Positions 11,100 through 20,868 of a stretch of 64,000 bases of DNA are shown one piece after another. Under the pieces are notes generated by a model. That model made no database searches and was not told the DNA's origin. It saw only the letters and a list, made by a program, of their open reading frames with translations. Origin of the DNA: Oopsacas minuta (taxonomy: Eukaryota > Porifera > Hexactinellida > Lyssacinosida > Leucopsacidae); NCBI GenBank assembly GCA_024704765.1, contig JAKMXF010000032.1:1-64000 (forward strand). The letters run 5' to 3'. The translations under genes and the position numbers were made by a program. Position 1 is the stretch's first letter. Every line of letters starts with the position of its first letter.

Positions 11100-11615
11100 C
11101 TATAACGTATTTATGATTAGAGAATTCACCAAAATATCTTGACAGCTCTTTAACTCAGATAGATCTGGCTCCGAATCGTTTTTGGTAATATTACGAAATG
11201 ATGCTAATATTGGATCACTTTGAGAGATAAGCCTGAAGAACACATCTTTAACGTTGTCCTCAAAGCTAAATTTTCTTGAGAGTCTCTCACGGTATCGCCT
11301 GACCAATTAATTGCAAGATTCAAGCCCTTCTTCAGACAAATCTTCTAAGCCTAACCCATCGTTATGATCCGAAATTATTTGTGGTGCATGGGCTAGAAGT
11401 TTATGTAAAGTAGGGGTTACATGTGCCCATGGAAAATTGTTAAAATGGATTCGTAAGTCTCTCGGCATACATTATCAAGGCCTTCAGTGTCCACTTTCCT
11501 GTTGCTATTATACAATCTCAGGATAGCACTCAAATTATTAAAGATTGTAGTGACAACTTGATGTGTCTCTTGAGGAACAACCGTCAATACCCAATAACCG
11601 AAACTTGGGAAATAA
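11100..11615 (-). pseudogene. Transib/RAG1-like transposase, C-terminal part (relic A)
   Basis: C-terminal third of a Transib/RAG1-type DDE recombinase, read 11615 to 11100. Going down: TVVPQETHQVVTTIF, a segment ending in CRETYESILTIF, a small frameshift, then LHKLLAHAPQII, LEDLSEEGLESCN, a TAA stop (11307-11309) where RAG1 has Lys, and RRYRERLSRKFSFEDNVKDVFFRL with SQSDPILASFR. HKLLAH matches RAG1's H-x4-H zinc pair and GLES places a Glu at RAG1's catalytic E962. The frame closes about 30 codons later without a Cys-His tail. The stop and the frameshift inactivate it. Homology is lost above about 11620, so the rest of the gene is deleted or unrecognisable. It lies head-to-head with relic B. 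Confidence 0.8.
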
Positions 11616-12366
11616 TTAAGTGATCAACTCTCTCTAAGTTTTTGTTAGAAAGTTGAAATATGGTTCTATATACTTGCACTGAGAAATACAAGCTTAGAAC
11701 TGCTATTACATTAGAAATATAGGATGATTAGTATATATTGAATGCCCCTGTAGATTCTAGATATATTCAACGAGCGATATATAAAGTATCAGATGAAACA
11801 GTAAAGTATTTCTATTTTTGTTGTCAGTCAAATGTAGGACTTCATTGCTGTATTCTATGTTTATCCATACATTATATAAATGACAGAAGGTATCTCAGTA
11901 ATCTTTCGAATTTATGATGCATACTATTGTTCATATACATGCTTTCCCAGCAAAGTGAGTGCGCTGAATTTGAATGTATCAATGAATTTCTTCAGGAGCG
12001 AAAAGATTAATCAGAGATTACGGATACAATACTGGGAAAATTTGTAGAAATTTCTCTCGGCCATTAGCCATCCTGTTGGCAGCAAAATTTCTTTCCACTA
12101 GTTTTCCACCCTGAATTTTTAGTATATATCTTGCAAGTAATATAATCATTATATTAGAAGTACAAATGCCGCTTCATTGCGTAACATATTAAATTTTGTC
12201 AAATTCCATTCTCACATCTACGTACCTATGGTACAATGTAATGTAATTACATGATAATTTTACACCAATATTACGCAAAAATTATTCATATACACTGCAT
12301 ATTACGGGGTAGCATACAAGTTCATTAATTTGATAACCTATTGAAAATCTACTTATCAATTTACAG
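11616..12366. other. Spacer between two head-to-head RAG1-like relics
   Basis: No coding similarity recognised in any frame. The last bases before the plus-strand ATG read TTTACAG, which resembles a 3' splice site, so an upstream exon of relic B is possible. Promoters of both relics would lie here. Confidence 0.35.
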
Positions 12367-14567
12367 ATGGCTGAAGCAACAATTGTATCTGAAAGCCCGA
12401 AAACACGTCTTGACTTGGCTACCATATTGAAGGTTCACGGCTATGATATCAATCAAGCTGCAGATGAAGTGGTGCGTATACTAAATCTCGAAGAAGACAA
12501 GATACATTCTGCATACTCTCTGATGTCTAAAGTATTATTTAATTTCAGAAAGAGTAAGAAATCTATTGAGAGCTTAGATGGTGAGTGGTGGAGTGCAAGT
12601 ATTCCATGGATCCCTGTTAAACCCAAGAGCACTCAATCATTCATTTCTGTTTCAGGTTGTGAAGTAGAAAGCGGTGTTATATTGGTTCCAAATGTAGAGA
12701 GGAGAAAATCAATTGATAACATTCAAGTTCGTTCAAAGAAGATAAGGTTTGATCAGACTGGGATACTTACTTCCATCCGTCAGTTAGCACAACTTGAAAA
12801 TATTTCAGTTATTCGCTACGTTGCTCTCCTCTGTATATTGTAGCTGTAGAACAAATTGGTTTTAAAGGTATCGCAATATCGCTTGGAAAATCTATAAGGA
12901 AGAATCGATACTAACCCTTAGTAACATAGTTTCACCAGAAAAATCAACATTCTTAGCATACCAACTTAAGCTGGGGAAAGGAAAATGGCGAGATCTTAAA
13001 TATTATCTCCAATCAGAAGGCCTCGATTTGGCAACTTGGGAAAAATTAGTGAAATTAGAAAATCAATTGTTCCAAAATTCGACTGGTATCCAAATGTTTC
13101 CAATCTTATAGGAGTCTATATATCTTACTCATCACATGTAATTTCTCTCTTTGACCTGTTGTTAAAGGAATGTGTGCTAAATCTTCCTGTACCACACTTC
13201 TATCCATTAACACTCAAACTCAAGCATGGACTGGATGGTTCTGGATCTCATTCCTCTCCTGGGTTATTGTCAGCCCTGAATATAGACCGATCAAGTTATA
13301 TTGTCTTCATGGTTTCACCCATTCAAGTAATAGATCGTTTCGGGAATGTTCTGTGGGAAAATAGGCATCCTAACTCCTGTTTTTCCAACCAACCAGTAGC
13401 ACTTATTTGCCAAAAGGAGACTATTGACACTGATAGAATTGAGCAAGTTACTAAACCCTGAAATTGTTTCACTAAATGAGAATGGTTTTGATCAGCTAAA
13501 TGGCCATGTTAAAGTAGAGGTTAAAGCTTCAATGTTTGACGGAAAAATGTTAGCAACAATGACAGGTAAAGGAGGAGCGCCATGTATTGCCTGCAAAGCA
13601 ACCCGAAGTGATATCGATAGTATTACGAAAGTTGTTTGCGGGTTTCCTTTAGATTGTTCGATAGAGGATATAAAAGAGACAATCCGTCAGTTAACCTCTG
13701 ATGGAAAAGAGCTGATGAGCTACAATACAAAGCAACGGTGTGGGATTATACACGAACCTGCAAGTGGCATTGATGTATTTCCTGCAGCACCTTTACATTC
13801 TTACCTAAGTATTTTAGATTGGTTTTTTACCTCATCTACCGAATTGCAGCAGGAAAGTCCAAGTGGACTGAAGATTAAATGGTGCGAGATTATCGAGGTT
13901 TAGTATGCAAGCGTATCCATGAGCTTACGAACTTATTATTCGACCAACCAGGAGGAAGTGGGAACACAAGCACTGATAACATGGCAAGAACATTTTTTCA
14001 TATACAAACCCGTGTTTTATGATCGCTTTATCGTTTGTACCAAATGTTTATAGAGATGCTCTAACAGAGATTCACAGGAATTTATCTGCATTACTCAGAG
14101 TTGCTAGTAGTAATGAAGTTGTCGATGTAGACAGATTTCGTGTGTCAAGTCAAGAAACCTACATACTAATCTTGCAAACCTTTCCCTTGGTATCTATTAG
14201 CAATACACTACACAAATTCTTGCCTCATGTCCATCAGTTTATTGAGAGAAATGACAGCGTAGGATTGTGTAGTCTTTCTGAAGAAGGGTCAGAACAAAGA
14301 CTTAAGTTGATCCGAGAGTTCTCAGCATATTTGAGCAGGAAATCAGATTTTCTAAGTGGGTTAAGTGATGTTGCGATGAGGCTCTACATCTATGGTTGTC
14401 CAATTCTGAATGAAAAATTCAGAAAGACCATCATTTGTTCCACCTGTGGTCAAGTAGGTCATCAAAAGAATTGTGTAAACACCAGGCAAGGTGAAAACGT
14501 TACTAATAATATTGATAATGAAGATTCTCTCCTTCAAAATTCCATAAATGAACTCTTCTTGTATTAA
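12367..14567 (+). pseudogene. Transib/RAG1-like transposase with recognisable catalytic residues (relic B)
   Basis: Almost complete DDE recombinase of the Transib/RAG1 superfamily, broken by about five frameshifts. The blocks are 12367-12843, short pieces to 13035, 13036-13461, 13424-13903 (continuing in another frame to about 14017) and 14019-14567. In order: an N-terminal region; KLKHGLDGSGSHS, Asp at 13234-13236 matching RAG1 D600; ICQKET; ASMFDGKML, Asp at 13538-13540 matching D708; CIACKATR, matching zinc ligands C727/C730; GGSGNTSTDNMARTFF, a Transib/RAG1 signature; TLHKFLPH, matching H937/H942; and LSEEGSEQ, Glu at 14292-14294 matching E962. The end has ICSTCGQVGHQKNC, a C-x2-C-x4-H-x3-C knuckle. 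RAG1 numbering is from general knowledge. No RAG2-like gene was found. Joined length would be about 720 aa. Confidence 0.88.
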
Positions 14568-14852
14568 CATTAAGTCATCAATAAGACACTCGTATGTTAG
14601 TTATTCTTCAGTTACCATAGCCATAATATATTCATATTCTATTTCTTTTAATAAAAACTAAGTTTAGTGTATATCTAGATTTCTGTGTTACTGTATATTG
14701 TACTTGAGATTATGTCATATATATTGAAAGCCTGATGTGATACAACAAATTGAAATCAACAAAAGAACCGCAATAGTCGACTTACTATACAGTAATAATG
14801 TATTTTATAAGCCTATCTCTAAAATTGAATGCGTAAAACCCTAATACTAGTA
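14568..14852. other. 3' flank of relic B
   Basis: Non-coding AT-rich sequence between the relic B stop and the Tigger insertion. Continues at 17196 on the other side of the insertion. Confidence 0.4.
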
Positions 14853-17193
14853 CAGTATGTCCTCTCTAATAGTCCACCTACTGGCAACGGTAGTTGAGGT
14901 GGACTATTACAGGTATTGGACTATTAGAGTTTAACATGTGTAAATACCGAAATTAATGTGCAGTATATACATATTTATACATCACATGAAGTGTCCAATT
15001 GTGGAACAAAATACTCCCTAAGGACAGTTTGCTTTGAGTTTAGGTCCTTTATCTCAGCTTTCAAGTCTAGGCATTTGGGATACACCCTTGTGAGCATATA
15101 AGTAGCTTCATCTTCATCTAATGATGACATTATTTGTATAACCTTCTCAACCATTTCAATGCCTTCAGTAATGTTCACACTATTGAGAGCTTCCATTCGA
15201 GTAAGAGGTTGTACTTCAGAATCTGAATCATCATCTGCACTTAATGGATCTGGCGGTATGTCCACGCTGCTAGGATCTATCTCCATTGAAGTTTCAGTTG
15301 CACCATCGTTTCCTGCAGTGGGTTGCACATCTTCTCGTTCAAGTGCCATTTGAACTTCATCTTGTTTAACAAGATCACCATCTTCGATATCAAACCAGTC
15401 ATTTAGTACATCAACGAGACCTGCAGGATCATTTTTAGCTTGCCATTGAAGAGCAACAAACTCTCCAATGAAATGCTCTCTCCCTATTGCAGGAGGAGGT
15501 TGATCATTGTCATCCTGGCTCGAGGGTTGACTGCTGATAGTTGCATACTGCAACAAACTGCTTAACTCTTCAACAGCTGGCAGACTCAATGGTCGACGAT
15601 AAGTCTCAAGACCCTCTACATGACATGTAGGCAGAATGTCTGCTTTCAACCAGCAATTTAGTAGAGTTGACTGGTTCATTGATTCCCACACCTCGTGCAC
15701 TATTGTTGCAGCATCTAAGAGGTTCGGTGGGTAAGCATGATTTAGCCCTCTAACTCCTGCTGTAATGGAGGCTCCAATTGCTCGCAATTCATCATACCTT
15801 TCAAGGTTTTTAACCATTGAATGTAGCATGTTGGACTTGTACTTCCTCTTAAGTGCAGCGATAATGCCCTGATCCATAGGTTGATGGACTGATGTACAGT
15901 TTGGTGGTAGCAAAACCCACTTGACCTGTGGGTCTTGAAGAGCAGCATCAGTTTCATCATGGGAACCAAAGTTGTCAGCTATCAGAATGACTGGTCTGGA
16001 TGTCCTCTTTCGAATTGCTGGCAGAAAGACATCATGGAACCACCATTTAGTCAGTACATGATCATTCCATGCATTCTTCTGCGAGTTGTATGGCAAAGGA
16101 GATGGACATGTTCGAAAGCAACGAGGCTGGGCTGCCTTCCCAATCATAGCAAGAGGAATCTTGTGTGTGCCTATTGCATTAGTGCACGTGATAAGGGTGA
16201 CACGATCCTTTGCTTTTTGAGCTTTAGTTCCCCGTGTACGTCGTCGCTGTTCATTTGGTGCAGTATACGTTGCACTAGGAATCAATCTAAAGTACAAGCC
16301 AGTTTCATCCCAGTTGTATATAAGCTCTGGGTCATACTCCTCTAGCATTTTTTTAATTTCCTGGATCCTCTCTTTAATATCTTCTGGGTTTACGTCGCCT
16401 GCTTCCCCATGCAGGCGAACACTCTTTCCTGTGCTGTTTCTTTTCATCAGCTTTTGCCACCAACCATTTGATGCTTTAAACTCATGTTCACCAAGGGATT
16501 TGGCCACTTGTTCAGCATACACCTTTATAATACTCAAAGAAATAGGCATAGGTTTGCGTCTGTTACGAAGAAGAGAAACAAATGCTACTACTTTTTCTTC
16601 TATAGCCCTATACTTGATCTCACGATTACGTCGAAGATCACCAGATGTCGTAAGAAGTTGTTGCTTGAGCTTCTTTGCACTCCACAAAACTCGGTTTATC
16701 GTCTTTACAGTGACATTATACTGTTTTGCAAGCATAGTCTGGTTAACTCGGACCAAGGTGGATTCTACAGAGTTGGGTTGAAAGCCACTTTTTAGTGCTT
16801 GATCAATCACATCACATTTCTGCTTCAGTGTAAGCTCAACCCTTTGCTTCTTTGCGGCAAGCTGAGCTGTGGTGCATTTCTTGCCTTTTCTTGTTGAAGC
16901 ACCTCTTAGGTGAATAGGTTGCTTTCGACCAGGAGCCATTGCTAAAAAACTGAGCTAGAAAACTGAGCTAGAACTAAAACAGGCTAGCAGTTGTCAGCAG
17001 TGCAGGTTATAACAAGCAGCTGCCAGATTCTAAATAGTGCCTGTTTTAACAAGCAGCTGCCAGCACTGCAGTGCACTCTGTACACTTATGTAACATTGTT
17101 TACACCTACAAATACAAATGGGTTTTGGGTATCTGCTAGACTATTAGAGGATTTGGACTATAAGGGAGGTGGACTATTAGAGAGGACATACTG
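14853..17193 (-). mobile_element. Tigger/pogo element with intact transposase
   Basis: The two ends share the same 27 terminal bases, beginning CAGTATGTCCTCTCTAATAG. TA duplications lie at 14851-14852 and 17194-17195. Length 2341 bp, as expected for a full-length Tigger. Identical termini and an open 654-codon frame indicate a young copy. It interrupts the 3' flank of relic B. Confidence 0.96.
14975..16939 (-). CDS. Tigger/pogo transposase, 654 aa, uninterrupted
   Basis: DNA transposase of the pogo/Tigger group (jerky/CENP-B relatives), acting in the nucleus on the element's TIRs. A basic N-terminus is followed by a Psq-type HTH (about 36-95, LTLKQKCDVIDQAL), a CENPB-type HTH (about 110-175, with NGWWQKLMKR), and a DDE_1 domain with catalytic Asp 211 (YNWDETGLYF), Asp 322 (ILIADNFGSH) and Asp 356 (SVHQPMDQGII), a DD33D spacing. 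An acidic tail (about 490-600) rich in Asp/Glu follows. The ATG at 16937-16939 lies about 250 bp from the TIR and gives a normal N-terminus (MAPGRKQP). No stop or frameshift was seen. It is possibly active or recently active, though domestication cannot be excluded. Confidence 0.96.
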   Translation of the reverse strand: MAPGRKQPIHLRGASTRKGKKCTTAQLAAKKQRVELTLKQKCDVIDQALKSGFQPNSVESTLVRVNQTMLAKQYNVTVKTINRVLWSAKKLKQQLLTTSGDLRRNREIKYRAIEEKVVAFVSLLRNRRKPMPISLSIIKVYAEQVAKSLGEHEFKASNGWWQKLMKRNSTGKSVRLHGEAGDVNPEDIKERIQEIKKMLEEYDPELIYNWDETGLYFRLIPSATYTAPNEQRRRTRGTKAQKAKDRVTLITCTNAIGTHKIPLAMIGKAAQPRCFRTCPSPLPYNSQKNAWNDHVLTKWWFHDVFLPAIRKRTSRPVILIADNFGSHDETDAALQDPQVKWVLLPPNCTSVHQPMDQGIIAALKRKYKSNMLHSMVKNLERYDELRAIGASITAGVRGLNHAYPPNLLDAATIVHEVWESMNQSTLLNCWLKADILPTCHVEGLETYRRPLSLPAVEELSSLLQYATISSQPSSQDDNDQPPPAIGREHFIGEFVALQWQAKNDPAGLVDVLNDWFDIEDGDLVKQDEVQMALEREDVQPTAGNDGATETSMEIDPSSVDIPPDPLSADDDSDSEVQPLTRMEALNSVNITEGIEMVEKVIQIMSSLDEDEATYMLTRVYPKCLDLKAEIKDLNSKQTVLREYFVPQLDTSCDV

Positions 17194-17195
17194 TA

Positions 17196-18239
17196 ATTCG
17201 CAATAATATCCCACTGTGCTACTGTAACAAATTTCAAAGATTAATCCAAAATTGTTGTCCTTTTTCGTATATTGCATTGTAAACGTGATGTACCCCAATT
17301 TCTTAAAGTTCATGGACTACAATAATTGATAGATACAACTAGCAAAAGCTCATGACAATTTACTAATAAATATCTATAGCTATTACTGCATAATCTCCAA
17401 TAGAGAGTACCTTATCAGTTAATTTACTCAATCAACTCTATTACAATACTTCCTCTCTACTTCTAAGCTCGTCCCTGAGCTTATCAGGTGATATAATCTC
17501 CCTGATAACATGGCTTCTTTCTAATTCTGGCTGATCTCCTTAATTCTTTATTACTACTCAGTAAATTGATTATAATAAAGCATTATTGTAAAATCAGTCA
17601 TAGAGATAAGAATTTGGTGCAAATATATTCTGAGCAATTCTTTATGACCTGCACAGTATATTCATAAAACAACAATAAATTTACATATGATTAATCCAAA
17701 AGTATTAAAATTGGATTCAACATGTTCGATACATTTAGTAAAGATTATTGAATTCTATTTACTTCCTTGATAAGCACGACAATACATAGTTATGCGGAAA
17801 TTTCAAAAGTGTATACCATAAATCCTTTCCTTGACAACGGATAAACAAACAATATTTGAGATATATTAACATAGATTTCATGTAATCGAGTTGAGTTTGA
17901 CTGCTATAAACTAAGGATGGGAACCTTTTGAATTCCCCAAGTAGATAAATTTATAGGACACATATGTTAGTGAGAGAATAGAATATCATTTTTTGACGTA
18001 ATTGAAATTATTTCATTCAATTGTTGTCCTATTTGCGTCAATTCCGCATTCTCCCCTATGCTATGTATATATGTGCCAAACCATATAGTTGGCCCTAGCC
18101 ACACCTATGCTCGCAACAACCTTTCCACAAAAATTATAGGAACCTCTATTCAAAATCCTCTCACAAATTCAAGATTTTATTTCATAAAGATTCTCGCAGG
18201 ACCCATTCATACTTAGGTATATTTAATTAACATTTCCTC
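17196..18239. other. Non-coding; includes repeat R copy 2
   Basis: 17670-17785 is similar to 10630-10757 (repeat R). AATTGTTGTCCT-TTT-CGT occurs twice (about 17246 and 18019). TTTCCTTGACAACGGATAAA at about 17826 recurs near 23.33 kb. Probably the 3' flanks of RAG1-like relics B and D. No gene. Confidence 0.45.
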
Positions 18240-18745
18240 ACAAATATTCTAGTGACACATACTCAAGGATCGCTTTGGCTCAAGAGACGGACAAATATAA
18301 TATCTCTGTAATTTGTTGTGAATAAGAAATTCCTAGCAAGTTGTTTACGGTAACTTGGGATTAATTTATTGCATGCCTCCAATGCTTCTTCAGAAAAATT
18401 CTTCAACCCACAACCTCCATTACAATCTCGAATTGGTTCAGTTGGAGTGAGCTAGTAGACTATGGAGAGATGGAGTAACATTTTCTAAGAAAAGTTAGAG
18501 AATTTCGATTCGTAGGTACCCTTACCAAAGAATCCAGTCTCTATCTACTGCATGATTACTAATACGTATAATGTTTGTATTGAGAAAAACTTGTCTGCCA
18601 TATTTCAGTAGAAGTTGTTCCCCCATCACTGGATTGTTGGGGCCATTCTCAGCCCTGTTGTCTCGCATAAGAACCAGAAAACAGGGATGAGAATCGAACA
18701 AATTTCATTGAATCTTTTATACCTCTAGAGTTTGGCAACCATTCA
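18240..18745 (-). pseudogene. Transib/RAG1-like transposase fragment (relic D)
   Basis: Badly decayed C-terminal part of a third Transib/RAG1-like gene, read from about 18745 down. GGTTSTE then (after a shift) NMADKFFSIQT match the GGSGNTSTDNMARTFFHIQT block of relic B. Further on, NFSEEALEACNKLI..YRKQLARN matches the SEEGLESCN block of relic A, with Glu (codon 18377-18379) at RAG1's E962 position and Lys where relic A has a stop. The H-x4-H zinc pair is not preserved. At least three frame changes and stops occur. Same orientation as relic A, and both are followed by repeat R. Confidence 0.7.
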
Positions 18746-18906
18746 AAAGTACCTGAAGCATGTGGTAGTTACGTAGCGTGATCTGAATATTTGCTGTTCA
18801 CAGGTGCGAAAGGTCCAGGAAACATTTGTTCGTATTAGTATAGTCAACATACATTCAAATTCATGTGATGATATATTATTAAAAACGGAAGCCATATACC
18901 AATCTA

Positions 18907-20280
18907 CAGTGTGTTCGGAAATTATTGGGACTGATTATAAATGTATTCTACTATGAATTCATGACTCGTAGAGATTTCTCGTTTTAACACTAAGTTAAAA
19001 TACATATAGTTGAAGAAAAACTAGCATTATTATCACATTCTATCAATAATTATTTTTTTTCCCAGCATTGTCTAAACACAATCTAATTCTTTTGGGCATT
19101 GAAGTGCAAAAGGGACCGGAGAAAGTCTGGATCAAATGTTGCCCATATGTCCTGAATTGCCTGTTTTAGTTGGCTTACAGTTTTAGGATGAAGTACAATC
19201 AACCTCCTTTTCAAAACTGCCCACAGATTCTCAATGGGCGCTAGGTCTGGACTATTTGGCGGCCAATCAATTCTAAGGGGGACGAACTCCGTCTTCCACT
19301 CCTTAGCTGCTCTGCCAGTGTGCACAGGACTGTTATCCTCCTGTAAAACCCAGCTATCTCCGTATTTTGCGTTAGCCTCCTCAATAAGACACTCGCGAAG
19401 AGTGGAAATATACACCACCTGATTGAAATTTTCTGTGAAAATCCTCAGATGTGTAGTCCCCATTATCGAAATTCCACCCCAAAGATGAACTTTAGATGGA
19501 TGCCTGAAGGTTGGCAGATGAACCGTTTGTCCCTTTTTAATCCACATGTTGACTCTTCCAGAGTCAAGCCAAACTGAACATTCATCCGTAAAGAAGGTCT
19601 TACCTCCAATCAAAACACTTCATTTCTTTACACCAGGCGATTCTTTTGGAAATATGGAGGTCGGTGAGTACTGGAACTCGGACAGCCCGCTTGCTGACAA
19701 AGTTTTGCCTCTTTACCTGAGCATGAAGAGTACTTATGGATACAGGAGAGCTCAATCTCGGTAGTATAGAGCGTAGAGAGGTCCTCGGATTGCTTTGATA
19801 CAAAGCAGCTATCCTTCTTTTGTCATTTGCCTTGATTTTTGAAGGCCGACCAGCACCCCTTTTGTGCTGAAGGCTTTTTTTATCTTTTATCTGATTCAAG
19901 ACACGATATACAGTCTGCTTAGGTATACTTGTTCGCTGGCAGATATCCACTCCTTTGGTAATTCCTGCATTGTATAGTGTCTCTATTTGATTTCTGCGCT
20001 GTTGTTGGGTAGAGTGCTTGTACATTGTACAAAATATGCGGTCTTAGATGACGGAAATGGGGTCTCGAAATATATATAGGTATATTTGCTTGGGAATCAC
20101 AATATTTCAGCCAAACAAACGAAATATTATGTGAAATAGCGAATCTATTGGTTTTCTAACAATTATAGGAAGTGTATATATACAGTAAGGTAAATGGTTG
20201 TATAATATGTGCATAACCTGATATCCTTCATGGTGATTCAAGTTAATCATGAAAAGTTCCAATAATTTCCGAACATACTG
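18907..20280 (-). mobile_element. Tc1-like DD34E element
   Basis: TIRs CAGTGTGTTCGGAAATTATT (left) and CAGTATGTTCGGAAATTATT (right, reverse complement). TA at 18905-18906 and 20281-20282. Length 1374 bp with a single broken transposase. Confidence 0.95.
19083..20025 (-). pseudogene. Tc1-type DD34E transposase, one +1 frameshift
   Basis: Starts at 20025 (MYKHSTQQQRRNQIETLY) with two HTHs (about residues 1-110, GRPSK linker). The first frame stops at FDWR near 19600. The second frame (from 19613) resumes at once with KTFFTDECSVWLD (first Asp), WVLQEDNSPVHTG (second Asp) and PPNSPDLAPIENLW (Glu), with 34 residues between the last two. The junction reads TGG AGG TAAGACC, so removing one T restores the frame. 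Otherwise the protein, about 315 aa, is complete and all catalytic residues are present. AGGTAAG also resembles a splice donor, but no intron fits. Confidence 0.9.
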
Positions 20281-20282
20281 TA

Positions 20283-20868
20283 GTAATATACATTTATACA
20301 ACTGTTTGAATACACTGTATTGCAGTGAGTTGATTGAATGCAATTACTTAGTTGGATATCATCCAAAAAACATTTTAAGAAATCACAATAACTATAACTG
20401 TAGTTTTGAAATTATAATCTATAATACAAAGGATTTATATTCTTTTATGTTATACAAAACAGGGTTTCTTGCAGGATAGTTTGCTGGGGGAACTATTGAT
20501 CACGCACTATAGAGAACACTTTCTGTATATTGTATCATGCGTACTGTTAGTGTTGTCATAACACCAAATATTAGGAATTATGGCTAGGGGCAATCCTAGG
20601 GCGCCCCCTCTGTTTAAACCCGATTAAATTGTTTTGTTAATTGAGACAAACTCTGGTAATAGAGTGAAAATTTGGAACTCAATCAATACGAAAATTCTCT
20701 TGAGTTAGGAAACTTTAATATACTAGGTACATGTATAAAATGTGGAGTAATATTTGTGAGTAAATTGGCAATATCAAATACTATATTGCAGTCATTGTTA
20801 TTAACATGACTAACGTAAGAAACAAAAAGAAGCGAAAGTTATATAAGTTGTGTATTCGATGGCATAAC
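20283..20868. other. Non-coding stretch, nothing identified
   Basis: AT-rich, with a few GC-richer bases (GGGCGCCCCCTC near 20610). No supported gene or TIR. Confidence 0.45.

Noticed and set aside
11616-12366. A RAG2-like gene next to the RAG1-like relics
   Set aside because: No kelch-repeat or PHD-like coding sequence recognised on either strand near relics A, B, C or D.
15159-16795. Several plus-strand ORFs of 60-155 aa
   Set aside because: Antisense shadows of the intact Tigger transposase.
10764-17218. CACAGTGG at 10764 and its inverse at 17211-17218, each with an inward GTATTAGGGT, looking like RSS-type termini around the RAG1-like pair A/B
   Set aside because: No 5-bp duplication flanks them (CAAAA versus CTACT). 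Inward similarity stops after the shared 10-mer. Repeat R, which is shared with relic D, lies outside the left candidate, so the element seems to extend further. Probably chance words.
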